From Undibacterium pigrum (GTDB lineage Bacteria; Pseudomonadota; Gammaproteobacteria; Burkholderiales; Burkholderiaceae_D), in the NCBI RefSeq assembly GCF_003201815.1, contig NZ_QJKB01000009.1, positions 1-64,000 on the forward strand: a stretch of 64,000 nt of DNA, given 5' to 3'. The notes below the pieces were generated by a model. That model had not been told where the DNA came from, searched no databases, and saw only the letters and a program-made list of their open reading frames with translations. Positions 10,780 through 19,392 of this stretch are shown in pieces (position 1 is the first letter of the stretch; each line of letters opens with the position of its first letter). Both the position numbers and the translations under genes were made by a program.

Positions 10780-12621
10780 TTAATCTATAAAAAGAGTGGA
10801 TGCGCCATGCTCAGGTGCTGTCACGACACGACGCTGTGCGGCAAACAAATCGCGCCCATAACCGAAAGTGACTTCCTTGCTGAGTTCACGCACGGCGCGC
10901 TGTGACCAGACATCGGCATCCACCAGGGCACGCAATTCGCCAGTGTGTACATTGAGTTCAACCACATCACCATCACGCACTTTACCCAGCGGGCCGCCTT
11001 GTGCAACTTCCGGACTGACATGCAGAGCCGCTGGCACTTTGCCAGATGCACCGGACATACGACCATCTGTCACCAGCGCAACCTTATAACCTGCCGACAT
11101 CAGACTGCCCAATACGGGAGTGAACTGATGCAGCTCAGGCATGCCATTCGCCTGTGGCCCCTGGAAGATGACGACAGCAACGAAATCCATATTCAGCTCA
11201 CCTGCTTTATAGGCCTTGACCAGAGCATCCTGCGATTCAAATACTTTTGCCGGTGCCTTGATGATCCATGCATCCTCAGGTACGGCAGAAGCCTTGACGA
11301 TGGCACGACCCAGATTGCCATGCAATAAACGCAGGCCACCGGTTGGTGCAAATGGATCAGTCACATTACGAACGACTGTAGTGTCAGTCGATTCTGCGGG
11401 TAAGGCCTCCCATTTGACTTTGCCATCTTCAGTCAATACAGGGCGGCTGGTATGTGAATTCAATCCATCATCGCCATAGACTGTCATGACATCGGCATGC
11501 ATGAGCCCAGCCGACAGCAATTCGCGTATCACAAAGACCGGGCCGCCGGCATCTTCAAAGGCATTCACGTCTGCAGTGCCGTTGGGATAAACGCGTGTCA
11601 GCAAAGGGATAACGGATGACAACTCATCAAAATCCTGCCAGTCTATGATGATGCCAGCCGCGCGGGCTACGGCAATCCAGTGGATAGTATGATTGGTGGA
11701 CCCACCTGTCGCCAGCAGTGCGATGACGGCATTGACGATGGTTTTTTCATTGACCAGCTGGCCTATGGGTTTGTAGTTGCCGCTTTGCTCTGTCAATTGC
11801 AGGACACGCTCTACTGCTGCATCTGTCAGCACGCTGCGCAATGGGTCACCAGGGTGGACAAAGGCTGCACCCGGCAGATGCAGACCCATGGCTTCCAGCA
11901 GCATCTGGTTGCTGTTGGCTGTGCCATAAAAAGTACAGGTGCCTGCGCTATGGTAGGCAGCGCTTTCTGCGGCGAGTAATTCTTCCTTGGTCGCCTTGCC
12001 TTGAGCATAGCGCTCACGCACTGCGGCTTTTTCTTTGTTCGACAAACCAGAGCCCATCGGGCCTGCTGGTATGAAGATGGTAGGCAGGTGACCAAAGGCC
12101 AGCGCACCTATCAGCAAGCCGGGTACGATCTTGTCGCAGATACCGAGGCAAAGCGTCGCATCGAAAGCATCATGGGTCAGCGCCACTGCAGTCGCCTGGG
12201 CAATCACATCACGTGAAAACAGCGAGAGCTCCATACCGGGACGGCCCTGAGTCACGCCATCACACATGGCAGGCACGGCACCTGCCACTTGCGCAGTACC
12301 ACCAAAGCGCAGGGCTGTCTGGCGTATCTGCGCTGGATAATGTTCATACGGCTGATGTGCCGACAACATATCGTTGTAGGCAGTAACGATGCCGATATTG
12401 GGTTTTTGCGCCTGATTGAGCCAGATCTTGGTGCCGCTGTCCATTGCCGCATTGGCATGCGCCTGATTAGCACAGGACAGGCTGGCACGACGCGGGCCGC
12501 GGCCACGCATTTGCTCCAACTGGGAAAGATAAGTACTGCGCAAGGTTTTGCTGCGCTCTGTAATGCGCTGTGTGACCTTGTCGATAACAGGATGCAACGC
12601 AGTGGATGGGGATGTCGTCAT
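10780..12621 (-). CDS. edd: 6-phosphogluconate dehydratase
   Basis: Dehydrates 6-phosphogluconate to KDPG, the committing step of the Entner-Doudoroff route. At 613 residues it has the IlvD/Edd family architecture. Iron-sulfur ligand cysteines are expected in the segments CLGICDKIVPG and GTCTFYGTANSNQM, consistent with the [4Fe-4S] Edd subgroup. The paralogous family member ilvD lies 7 kb away in this window; the eda neighbour and the N-terminal sequence (SLSCANQAHANAAM region) identify this copy as Edd. It is the first gene of the edd-eda operon, diverging from zwf. A probable promoter and HexR-like operator lie 70-110 bases upstream of its ATG. Confidence 0.97.
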   Translation of the reverse strand: MTTSPSTALHPVIDKVTQRITERSKTLRSTYLSQLEQMRGRGPRRASLSCANQAHANAAMDSGTKIWLNQAQKPNIGIVTAYNDMLSAHQPYEHYPAQIRQTALRFGGTAQVAGAVPAMCDGVTQGRPGMELSLFSRDVIAQATAVALTHDAFDATLCLGICDKIVPGLLIGALAFGHLPTIFIPAGPMGSGLSNKEKAAVRERYAQGKATKEELLAAESAAYHSAGTCTFYGTANSNQMLLEAMGLHLPGAAFVHPGDPLRSVLTDAAVERVLQLTEQSGNYKPIGQLVNEKTIVNAVIALLATGGSTNHTIHWIAVARAAGIIIDWQDFDELSSVIPLLTRVYPNGTADVNAFEDAGGPVFVIRELLSAGLMHADVMTVYGDDGLNSHTSRPVLTEDGKVKWEALPAESTDTTVVRNVTDPFAPTGGLRLLHGNLGRAIVKASAVPEDAWIIKAPAKVFESQDALVKAYKAGELNMDFVAVVIFQGPQANGMPELHQFTPVLGSLMSAGYKVALVTDGRMSGASGKVPAALHVSPEVAQGGPLGKVRDGDVVELNVHTGELRALVDADVWSQRAVRELSKEVTFGYGRDLFAAQRRVVTAPEHGASTLFID

Positions 12622-12692
12622 ATAACACCTGTGACCCGTTCGGGCGAAAAATAAGAAAGCTGTCGTAATACTGAATCAATGCCAACAAAGAT

Positions 12693-12720
12693 AGCATAAA
12701 TCCCTTCATTTCTGTAACAA
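12693..12720 (-). promoter_or_regulatory. Putative sigma70 promoter of edd-eda
   Basis: On the minus strand, TTGTTA (12715-12720) and TATGCT (12693-12698) are separated by 16 bases, each matching 4 of 6 consensus positions. Transcription would start about 65 bases before the edd ATG. The -35 box lies inside a HexR-like palindrome. This is a prediction from spacing and consensus only. Confidence 0.45.
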
Positions 12721-12727
12721 ACTTTCA
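12713..12727. promoter_or_regulatory. Putative HexR operator, edd side
   Basis: TGTAACAAACTTTCA agrees at 11 of 15 positions with the palindrome TGTAATTAAATTACA, described for HexR in proteobacteria. It overlaps the predicted edd -35 box, as expected for a repressor that blocks RNA polymerase and is released by KDPG. The hexR gene is in the same locus. Confidence 0.5.
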
Positions 12728-12774
12728 GTATTTTGATAATTAGCTGTTTTTTTTGGCAAAAACTTCAAATTTAT

Positions 12775-12789
12775 CGTAATGAAACTACA
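12775..12789. promoter_or_regulatory. Putative HexR operator, zwf side
   Basis: CGTAATGAAACTACA agrees at 12 of 15 positions with the HexR palindrome TGTAATTAAATTACA. It ends 15 bases upstream of an extended -10 element for zwf and so covers the -35 position. Its centre is about 62 bases from that of the second site on the edd side, close to six helical turns. Confidence 0.55.
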
Positions 12790-12804
12790 TTTTTGAATAT
12801 TTTC

Positions 12805-12813
12805 TGGCATAAT
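12805..12813 (+). promoter_or_regulatory. Putative extended -10 promoter of zwf-pgl-hexR
   Basis: TGGCATAAT matches the extended -10 pattern TGnTATAAT with one mismatch. No good -35 box lies 17 bases upstream; a HexR-like palindrome occupies that position instead. The resulting leader to the zwf ATG would be about 185 bases. Confidence 0.4.
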
Positions 12814-13003
12814 CAGGATAAATCACTATCATCAATGTAGTACATCTTTTGCAATGCATGAGAAAGCACTAGTAAGCATAAGTAAGCAGCGCAAAGAAAA
12901 GAGCAATCTCAAGCTATACCGCGGAACACACAGAACGTACGGGAACATATACCCGCCGTCTGTACCGCACCCAACATAACAACCAACACAACACGGAGTC
13001 AGC

Positions 13004-14464
13004 ATGACCACATTTGTCTTATTTGGCGGCACCGGCGACCTTGCCAAGCGCAAGATCATCCCTGCTTTGTATAGCGCATTTGTGAATGGCAGGCTGGATC
13101 AGGATTTCAAATTCATCGGTGCTGCACGCGAAAAATTGACGGATGAAGAATTCCGCGTGCGTGTCGCCGCCGCCATAGAATCTTATGCGGCCAATGTAGA
13201 TGGTGCGACAGAAGAAAAACGTGCCGCTTTCCTGGCGACTACGCATTATTCAAAAATTGACGCACGCATCCCTGAAGATTTTGCTGCGCTGAAAAGTGGC
13301 CTGCAAACCAGCGAAACCAACGCCACCCTGTTTTATCTGGCGACTGGCCCGGACATCTTTATCCCCGTGGTTGAGCAATTGTCCAAGCATGGCCTGGTTG
13401 AAGGCAATGCCCGTGTCGTGGTCGAGAAACCATTAGGCCGTGATGCCCAGTCTGCCAAGGAAATCAATCAGTCCCTGCGTTCCTACCTGAACGAAAACCA
13501 GATTTACCGTATCGATCATTACCTTGGTAAAGAGATGGTGCAAAATCTGCTGGCGCTGCGCTTTGCCAATTCTTTCCTTGAGCCTTTGTGGAACCGCAAA
13601 TGGATACAGGATGTGCAAATCTCTATCTCTGAACAAGTAGGTGTGGAATCACGTGGTGATTTCTACGACCACACTGGTGCGCTGCGTGACATGGTACAAA
13701 ACCATTTGCTGCAACTGGTCTCCATCGTCGCCATGGAACCACCGGTAAATGCCAACCCGGACGCGATACGCGATGAAAAAGTCAAAGTCTTGCGCGCCCT
13801 GCACAAGTTCACGCCGGATGAAGTCAGCAAGAAAACCGTGCGCGGCCAATACCGTGCCGGTGCTGTTGATGGCAAACCGGTTATCGCTTACCAGAATGAG
13901 CCGGGCGTGCCACCGTCTTCACGCACTGAAACCTTTGTCGCCATCCGCGCAGAGATAGACAACTGGCGCTGGGCTGGTGTACCTTTCTACCTGCGTACAG
14001 GCAAGCGCATGGCCAGCCGTAGTGCTGAAATCACGATCAATTTCAAACCTATTCCCTACTCCATTTTCGGCAAATCGCAAGGGCCTTTGCGCTCTAACCG
14101 TCTGGTGATTTCTTTGCAGCCAGAAGAAAGCGTGCAACTGTATATGAAGGCCAAAGAGCCTGGCGAAGGTATACGTTTGTCTGATGTTGCACTGAACCTG
14201 GACTTTGCTGAAGTGTCGAATTCACGCCGCGTTGAATCTTATGAGCGCCTGTTGCTTGATGCCATGCATGGTGACCTGACCCTGTTCGTGCGTGACGATG
14301 AACTGAGTGCAGCCTGGGCCTGGATAGACCCTATCATGAGCGCCTGGCAAAACGACAGCGAAGGTCTCAAGTCATATATCTCCGGTAGTTGGGGCCCTTC
14401 TGCTGCCAGTTATTTGCTGGCACAGCATGGAGCAGCCTGGGGTGAAGAATTCGTTGAAAGCTAA
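13004..14464 (+). CDS. zwf: Glucose-6-phosphate 1-dehydrogenase
   Basis: Oxidises glucose-6-phosphate to 6-phosphogluconolactone, reducing NADP(+). The 486 residues match the bacterial family. The N-terminal nucleotide-binding motif is FGGTGDLAKRK and the substrate-binding signature DHYLGKE is at residues 171-177, containing the conserved catalytic-region His and Lys. The ATG at 13004 is preceded at good distance by CGGAG (12994-12998). It is the first gene of zwf-pgl-hexR, with only 8 bases to pgl. Placed opposite edd-eda and bearing a HexR-like site, it is likely derepressed when KDPG accumulates. Confidence 0.98.
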   Translation: MTTFVLFGGTGDLAKRKIIPALYSAFVNGRLDQDFKFIGAAREKLTDEEFRVRVAAAIESYAANVDGATEEKRAAFLATTHYSKIDARIPEDFAALKSGLQTSETNATLFYLATGPDIFIPVVEQLSKHGLVEGNARVVVEKPLGRDAQSAKEINQSLRSYLNENQIYRIDHYLGKEMVQNLLALRFANSFLEPLWNRKWIQDVQISISEQVGVESRGDFYDHTGALRDMVQNHLLQLVSIVAMEPPVNANPDAIRDEKVKVLRALHKFTPDEVSKKTVRGQYRAGAVDGKPVIAYQNEPGVPPSSRTETFVAIRAEIDNWRWAGVPFYLRTGKRMASRSAEITINFKPIPYSIFGKSQGPLRSNRLVISLQPEESVQLYMKAKEPGEGIRLSDVALNLDFAEVSNSRRVESYERLLLDAMHGDLTLFVRDDELSAAWAWIDPIMSAWQNDSEGLKSYISGSWGPSAASYLLAQHGAAWGEEFVES

Positions 14465-14472
14465 GCGATAAA

Positions 14473-15147
14473 ATGACCATGAAATACCATAATTTTGACA
14501 ACTTCACGGCACTGACCGAAGCCCTGAGCCAGCAATGGCTGGATGTGATACAGACCACGCCTGATGGCAGCAGCTTTGCCCTGGCTGGCGGCTCCACGCC
14601 TGCGCCTGTGTATCAGCGCCTTGATCAGTTGCTATCGAATATAGATGCGCACAATCCCATCAAGCTGGTGGCCACTGACGAACGCTGGGTGCCGGATCAG
14701 GACACGCAAAGCAACGAAGGCTTGTTCCGTCGTTGCCTGTCTGGCTCTGCTGCAGGCAAACGCTGGCAACTGGTGTCCCTGAAAAATGCTTCCAGTACGC
14801 CGGAAGTGGCGACCGAAGCCATCAGTGTGCGCCTGAATGAGCAGTTGCCACAAGCCTTCAGTGCCGTCTTGCTGGGCATGGGTGCGGACGGACATATCGC
14901 CTCCCTCTTCCCTGGTGCACCTACCCAGCATGATGACCTGGCTTGCCTGGCGGCTGTACATCCGCAAACCCGCCAGAGCCGTATGTCATTGTCTTTGCCG
15001 CGCTTGCTCAATACCAAGCGCATCTGGCTGGTCATCACTGGCGCAGAAAAACGTCAAGTGCTGGAACAGGCGATAGAAAATAATCTGCCGGTTGCGTCCT
15101 TGCTGCGTGAAGCAGGCTGTACCATAGATGTTTTCTGGTGTCCGTAA
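14473..15147 (+). CDS. pgl: 6-phosphogluconolactonase
   Basis: Hydrolyses 6-phosphogluconolactone to 6-phosphogluconate, linking Zwf to Edd. It has 224 residues, typical of the DevB/Pgl (glucosamine-6-phosphate isomerase-like) family. Motifs seen are the sugar-phosphate loop GGSTPAPVY, ATDERWVP, and the signature LGMGADGHIASLFPG. The ATG at 14473 follows the zwf stop by 8 bases; a second ATG two codons later is possible. Its 3' end lies next to the start of hexR, which suggests translational coupling in one operon. Confidence 0.96.
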   Translation: MTMKYHNFDNFTALTEALSQQWLDVIQTTPDGSSFALAGGSTPAPVYQRLDQLLSNIDAHNPIKLVATDERWVPDQDTQSNEGLFRRCLSGSAAGKRWQLVSLKNASSTPEVATEAISVRLNEQLPQAFSAVLLGMGADGHIASLFPGAPTQHDDLACLAAVHPQTRQSRMSLSLPRLLNTKRIWLVITGAEKRQVLEQAIENNLPVASLLREAGCTIDVFWCP

Positions 15148-15152
15148 AACTT

Positions 15153-16055
15153 ATGTATATGGCCAATCCGCTCTCTGACAATAAGCCCAACACGCCTCCT
15201 GAAAAAGGCTTGCTGGCTCGCATACGCACTGCCAGCACGGCCTTGAGCCGTGCTGAGCGCCAGGTGGCAGAATTTTTACTGCAAAAGCCGCATGACGCAT
15301 TGGAGATGTCGATACGGGTTCTGGCCCAGGCGTGTGATGTCAGCGAACCCACCGTGGCCCGCTTTGCCCAGAGCATGGGTTTTGATGGCTTCAAAACCTT
15401 CAAGCTGGCCTTCGCCAAGAGCCTGGCAACTGGCATCCCTTTCCTGCATCTGGATGTTAACCAGGCTGACCATGTACGGGATGTCTTGCCCAAGGTTTTT
15501 GACCGCACTATCGCCGCATTGATGGAAGCCCGCAATAATGCCAATACCGCGACCTTTGAAGCCGCAGTCAGCCTGCTGGCGCGGGCCCGCCGCATAGAAT
15601 GTTATGGCTTGGGTTATTCCGGCGCGCTAGCAATTGATGCACAGTTGAAATTTTTTCGTTTTGGCATACCGACGACGGTATTTTGCGATGCCCATTTGCA
15701 GGCACAATCTGCCACTTTGTTGAATAGCGATTGCGTCGTCGTGGCATTTTCCCGCACAGGCCGCACGCGTGACCTGATCGACAGTGTACAACTGGCCAAA
15801 CAGGCAGGTGCCAAGATACTGGTATTGTGTGCCAGTGGCGGCCCGCTGGCAGAGCTGGCTGATGTACATATCGGTGTCGATGTGGAAGAAGATCCTGACA
15901 TCTACACCCCCATGACTTCTCGCCTCGCGCATCTGACTTATATCGATGCACTGGCAGTGGCTGTTACCCTATTGCGTGGCCCCGCCGCCATCGACATGCT
16001 GGAAAGAGCCAAGGCCAGCATCAGTGAAAAACGCCTCGTGCCTAAAATAGGCTGA
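15153..16055 (+). CDS. hexR: RpiR-family transcriptional regulator HexR
   Basis: A 300-residue regulator of carbon metabolism. The N-terminal RpiR helix-turn-helix domain (about residues 12-90, with the HTH around VSEPTVARFAQSMGF) is followed by a SIS sugar-phosphate-binding domain (about 120-260, with AFSRTGRTRDLI as the phosphate loop). In related bacteria HexR binds KDPG and controls zwf, edd, eda and gap genes. Its position after zwf-pgl, with HexR-like sites upstream of edd and zwf, supports that role. The start is uncertain: an ATG at 15153 just after the pgl stop is chosen; a GTG at 15138 overlapping pgl and an ATG at 15159 are alternatives. Another RpiR function such as glucosamine sensing is less likely in this context. 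Confidence 0.93.
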   Translation: MYMANPLSDNKPNTPPEKGLLARIRTASTALSRAERQVAEFLLQKPHDALEMSIRVLAQACDVSEPTVARFAQSMGFDGFKTFKLAFAKSLATGIPFLHLDVNQADHVRDVLPKVFDRTIAALMEARNNANTATFEAAVSLLARARRIECYGLGYSGALAIDAQLKFFRFGIPTTVFCDAHLQAQSATLLNSDCVVVAFSRTGRTRDLIDSVQLAKQAGAKILVLCASGGPLAELADVHIGVDVEEDPDIYTPMTSRLAHLTYIDALAVAVTLLRGPAAIDMLERAKASISEKRLVPKIG

Positions 16056-16062
16056 AGCTTAT

Positions 16063-16332
16063 TTAGAACTCATTTCATAAATAGGATGAGTGCGAACAAG
16101 ACGATTTGGGATGCAGTGCAAGGCGTGACGCGCTGCTAAGGCGTCCGCCTTTGCAAGCGGCGCAACGCTGCAATGCGCCCAAATCGTCAGTTCCCGAAGG
16201 GTTTGCCTCATAACGCGCGCTGGACTGCGTTGGACTCGTTGTCAATAGCACCGCTATTGACTGCCTCGTCCGCCTTGCCAGCCCACGTTATGAGGCAAAC
16301 GCATCTCACCCTATTTATGAAATGAGTTCTAA
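16063..16332. mobile_element. MITE-like element, family A, copy 1
   Basis: A non-coding 270 bp element. Its 28-base ends (16063-16090 and 16305-16332) are inverted repeats matching at 27 of 28 positions (TTAGAACTCATTTCATAAATAGG...). A TA dinucleotide flanks each end just outside GAACTC/GAGTTC, the target duplication expected of IS630/Tc1-mariner relatives. Inside are two hairpins: ACGATTTGGG/CCCAAATCGT (16101-16187) and GTTTGCCTCATAACG with its complement (16201-16300). A diverged, inverted copy lies at 30838-31106. It sits between the hexR stop and the convergent lipoprotein gene, ending 6 bases from the latter's stop, and may act as a terminator for both. Confidence 0.85.
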
Positions 16333-16338
16333 TTACAT

Positions 16339-17229
16339 TTAATCACAAGCGCCTACTGCACTGCACGCAGGAAAAGTCTTTTGCTTTTTCTGCGTAGTGC
16401 ACTTGCCAGCTTTGGCATCGCAGCTAATGGTGTAGGTGGTTTCCAATACCTCGACCCAGCTACCAATCTCACACTGCTGCGCATCTTTTTCCTTGCCTTT
16501 GAAGTCAGATTCGCTGCGCGTCAATAACTGTATCGTGCCGGGCTTGACAGGCTTTACAGGTTTCATTTCGAAGCTTTGCGCCTGGTCCTGAAATTTTGCA
16601 GTCAGATAAGCTTTACCATTCTGTTTCAAATCAAAAATAGTATAGCCATCACCGGGTGCATCTCCCATGCAACTCTGCTGCTTACCTACCGCAATGCGCA
16701 TGCTGGTATCTGGCAGGGCCTGGCTCTTGCTGTCGATATCTGCCAATTTCTTCATGTCGCTTTTGGCAAAAAAGACTGAGCGAAATTGATCCACGCCAGC
16801 ATCAATATCATTGCTATGTGCCGTCAACACTTCGCGCAGTTGCAGCGAGACATGTTCGCCAAGATCTTCAAACTCGATCTGCACTACCCCTTGCGGCAAA
16901 GGTGGCAAGTCTTCACCTGCCCTTTCTATGCCATATGATTTCAGTTGCCGCGCATTAAACTCATCAATCAATTTACGCAACGCAGCCTCATCATAAGTTT
17001 TCATTTTCGCTTGCAGGTCGCCTATAAAACTATCCGCTGTTTCCGCTATAGCTGGCTTTACTGGCGGCGCATTCACCGTCGTGCTGGCAGCAACTGAGGC
17101 GGCAACGGCTTCAGAAGAAGCAGATGCTTGCAGGTCTTCAGCCTGCTTTTTACCGCAAGCACAGAGTGCGATGCAAATCACGGCTAATTGAATAAATCCT
17201 GTGAATCTGGATGCCTGGAAGGAAAACAT
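16339..17229 (-). CDS. Putative lipoprotein of unknown function
   Basis: A 297-residue protein with a lipoprotein-type signal: a basic N-terminus, a hydrophobic stretch LAVICIALCAC and a lipidation Cys at about residue 26 (lipobox LCAC, slightly unusual). An Ala/Ser-rich linker follows. The mature part has several Cys near the C-terminus (CEIGS, CDAKAGKC, CSAVGACD) that could form disulfides in the periplasm. I do not recognise the family. The ATG at 17229 (MFSFQ) is preferred because it puts the basic residues next to the hydrophobic core; an in-frame start eight codons upstream is possible. It is monocistronic, facing hexR across the MITE. Confidence 0.7.
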   Translation of the reverse strand: MFSFQASRFTGFIQLAVICIALCACGKKQAEDLQASASSEAVAASVAASTTVNAPPVKPAIAETADSFIGDLQAKMKTYDEAALRKLIDEFNARQLKSYGIERAGEDLPPLPQGVVQIEFEDLGEHVSLQLREVLTAHSNDIDAGVDQFRSVFFAKSDMKKLADIDSKSQALPDTSMRIAVGKQQSCMGDAPGDGYTIFDLKQNGKAYLTAKFQDQAQSFEMKPVKPVKPGTIQLLTRSESDFKGKEKDAQQCEIGSWVEVLETTYTISCDAKAGKCTTQKKQKTFPACSAVGACD

Positions 17230-17284
17230 GTCTTTGAGCCCGATGATATACAAACAAGAAATTGATTTTAAATCCAGTCAGACT

Positions 17285-17536
17285 TTATTGCTCATAAATG
17301 ATGGCGAGGGAGTGACTATAAAGCGACGATACCCCATGGCATAGCCCGGGAAAATCAGGTAGCTGGAATAGCATAGCCGCGGCAAGCATGCGGGCACACC
17401 GCTTTTCATCCAGATAATCACGCCAATTATTTTCCCACCCAGAGCCAGAGAGATTGATTTTGCTGTCAAACAATTCGACTTTGACACCATTGCCTTGATC
17501 ACGATTTGCTTTCTGATTTTTGTAGCAAATTGACAC
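17285..17536 (-). CDS. Small hypothetical frame, possibly a gene remnant
   Basis: An 83-codon frame with a GTG start. Residues 15-60 (GVKVELFDSKINLSGSGW, then ENNWRDYLDEKRCARML) read like real protein and use codons typical of the surrounding genes, but no family is recognised and no ribosome-binding site is seen. It may be the 3' remnant of a longer gene or a small true gene upstream of the lipoprotein. Apart from this, the 381-base stretch between the lipoprotein start and the HDOD gene holds nothing I can identify. Confidence 0.25.
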   Translation of the reverse strand: MSICYKNQKANRDQGNGVKVELFDSKINLSGSGWENNWRDYLDEKRCARMLAAAMLFQLPDFPGLCHGVSSLYSHSLAIIYEQ

Positions 17537-17610
17537 AGATAAGAAAAATACAAGTCTGTTCTTGATATTTCTGGCAAGCTATAAGAATATTCTTCATAGG
17601 AGCCAGATCA

Positions 17611-18453
17611 ATGAATCCCATCTCTCTTGCCCAGATTATTGACAGCGTCCAGGATTTGCCTACCTTGCCTGCCATCGTGATGGAATTGCTGAATAATATT
17701 GATGATGAAGAATTGAATATGCATGAGCTGGCACAAAAGGTCAGCCATGATATGGCATTGACGGCCAAGACCCTGCGCTACGCGAACTCGCCCTATTACG
17801 CCACCATGATCAAGGTGACGACGGTACAGCAGGCGATTTCATTGCTGGGCTTAAGTACGGTACGGCAAATCGTCATGACTGCGGCATTGACTGGCTGTTT
17901 CCCTGAAAATAATTGCCAGGGGTTTAGCCATAAGGAATTCTGGCGGCACTCAAATGCAGTCGCCATCGCCGCCCGCATATTGGCGCGCCGGCTCAATTTC
18001 AATGTTGATGTCGCTTTCACGGCTGGCTTGTTGCACGACATAGGCGCACTGGTATTGGCTACCTGCTATAGCGAGGCTTATGAACATGTGCTGGCACAGC
18101 GCGAAGAATTGCAAGCGACACAATTTGAAACCGAAAAACAGATATTGGGAATTGATCACGCCCTGGTTGGCGAAACCCTGGCTGTGCAGTGGAATTTTTC
18201 AGAAGTCATGATCAAGGCCATCGCTGGTCATCATCACCCGGAAAAACCGGGCCTGGGCTTTCTGGCGACCATCATCCATGTCGCAGATGGGATAGCCCAC
18301 GCACTGGGTGTGACAACCTCGCCCGACCTGGCCCCACCAGAAATCACTGGCCAATCGTGGGAAAGCCTGGGACTTGACCAGGCTTTGTTCGATGAAGTGC
18401 TGGCAGAAGCTGCCATAGAATTTGAAAAACTGCAGGAAGCAGTCGAGGTGTGA
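17611..18453 (+). CDS. HDOD-domain protein
   Basis: A 280-residue protein consisting mainly of one HDOD domain (about residues 10-210), a relative of HD phosphohydrolases used in signalling. It keeps part of the HD-like signature (LLHDIGALVLA, and GHHHPEKPG later), but HDOD proteins are generally not known to be active phosphodiesterases. No receiver or GGDEF domain is attached. A good Shine-Dalgarno (AGGAG at about 17599) precedes the ATG. Relatives regulate motility, biofilm or stress responses, often with c-di-GMP proteins; the partner is unknown here. Its 3' end is convergent with ribA, 15 bases apart. Confidence 0.88.
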   Translation: MNPISLAQIIDSVQDLPTLPAIVMELLNNIDDEELNMHELAQKVSHDMALTAKTLRYANSPYYATMIKVTTVQQAISLLGLSTVRQIVMTAALTGCFPENNCQGFSHKEFWRHSNAVAIAARILARRLNFNVDVAFTAGLLHDIGALVLATCYSEAYEHVLAQREELQATQFETEKQILGIDHALVGETLAVQWNFSEVMIKAIAGHHHPEKPGLGFLATIIHVADGIAHALGVTTSPDLAPPEITGQSWESLGLDQALFDEVLAEAAIEFEKLQEAVEV

Positions 18454-18468
18454 GTGTAGGCCTTGATT

Positions 18469-19101
18469 CTACAAATCTGGCTGTATCAAATGCCCCAGCT
18501 TAGTGGCCTTGGTACTCAGATAGCGCTCATTATAGGGATTGCGTTTAACGATCAGGGGCACATGCTCCTGCACCCTGACGTTCATGCCTTCCATCGCAGA
18601 AATCTTGCGCGGGTTATTGGTCATCAGGCGTACAGACTCAATACCCAGATGTTTGAGCATGGGGTCACACAGGCTGTAGTCGCGCAGGTCCGCAGCAAAA
18701 CCCAGCTTTTGATTGGCTTCTACTGTATCGGCGCCCTCGTCTTGCAGATGATAGGCACGTACTTTGTTGAGCAAACCTATGCCGCGCCCTTCCTGGCGCA
18801 GATACAGCAAGGCACCACGCCCTTCCTGGGCGATTTTTTGCAGGGCCAGTTCCAGTTGCGGGCCACAGTCACAGCGCTTGCTGAACAAGGCATCACCGGT
18901 CAGACATTCTGAATGTATGCGCGCCAGCACGGGCTGACCATCAGCCACATCGCCAAGAGTCAGGGCGATGTGTTCTTTGCCTGTTGCCGTTTCGACAAAG
19001 GCGTGCATGCGGAAAGTTGCCCAGGTCGTGGGCAGATTACAGGAATCAACATATTCCAGGGCCTGTTCATCTAATTTGACAGGCTGGTCATTGCTTAACA
19101 T
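18469..19101 (-). CDS. ribA: GTP cyclohydrolase II
   Basis: First step of riboflavin synthesis: converts GTP to 2,5-diamino-6-ribosylamino-pyrimidinone phosphate, formate and pyrophosphate. With the ATG at 19101 it has 210 residues. The zinc cysteines are at 66, 77 and 79 (HSECLTGD...KRCDCG), the same spacing as in E. coli RibA, and the catalytic loop RQEGRGIGL is present. The C-terminal SPLxxPxNxxN-like region ([15 protein letters not shown]) is intact. A TTG 25 codons upstream is in frame but adds non-homologous residues. It is a stand-alone GCH2, not fused to RibB. No FMN riboswitch was seen upstream. Confidence 0.96.
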   Translation of the reverse strand: MLSNDQPVKLDEQALEYVDSCNLPTTWATFRMHAFVETATGKEHIALTLGDVADGQPVLARIHSECLTGDALFSKRCDCGPQLELALQKIAQEGRGALLYLRQEGRGIGLLNKVRAYHLQDEGADTVEANQKLGFAADLRDYSLCDPMLKHLGIESVRLMTNNPRKISAMEGMNVRVQEHVPLIVKRNPYNERYLSTKATKLGHLIQPDL

Positions 19102-19313
19102 ACAATTCTCGCGGATTCTTTTTATGGATTTATTGCCTAGCATAGTGCCATCAGTGGCTTTGATTACATCGGCCAAGGCTAGAGTATAAACGAGACAGGC
19201 ATTTTCTACCTGCCACTGCGAACGGGCGTTTTATTCTTGATCAAAGCTAATCCATGCTATATAGGGTCTGCATCCTCAAAAGCAAGTAGCTGGCGGAGTA
19301 GAGGGTTTCCACA

Positions 19314-19348
19314 ATAAAAAAGAGCACCCGTACTTGCAAGGTGCTCTC
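19314..19348 (-). terminator. Rho-independent terminator of ilvD
   Basis: The inverted repeat AGAGCACC (19321-19328) / GGTGCTCT (19340-19347) is followed on the minus strand by a run of T (TTTTTTATTG). It lies about 45 bases after the ilvD stop codon. Confidence 0.85.
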
Positions 19349-19392
19349 TTCCTCATGGCTTCGCAAGCAGACCAGCTACCTGCGCCAGATTC

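Noticed and set aside
13433..13636. Small antisense frames inside zwf
   Set aside because: All are short and lie opposite conserved catalytic residues.
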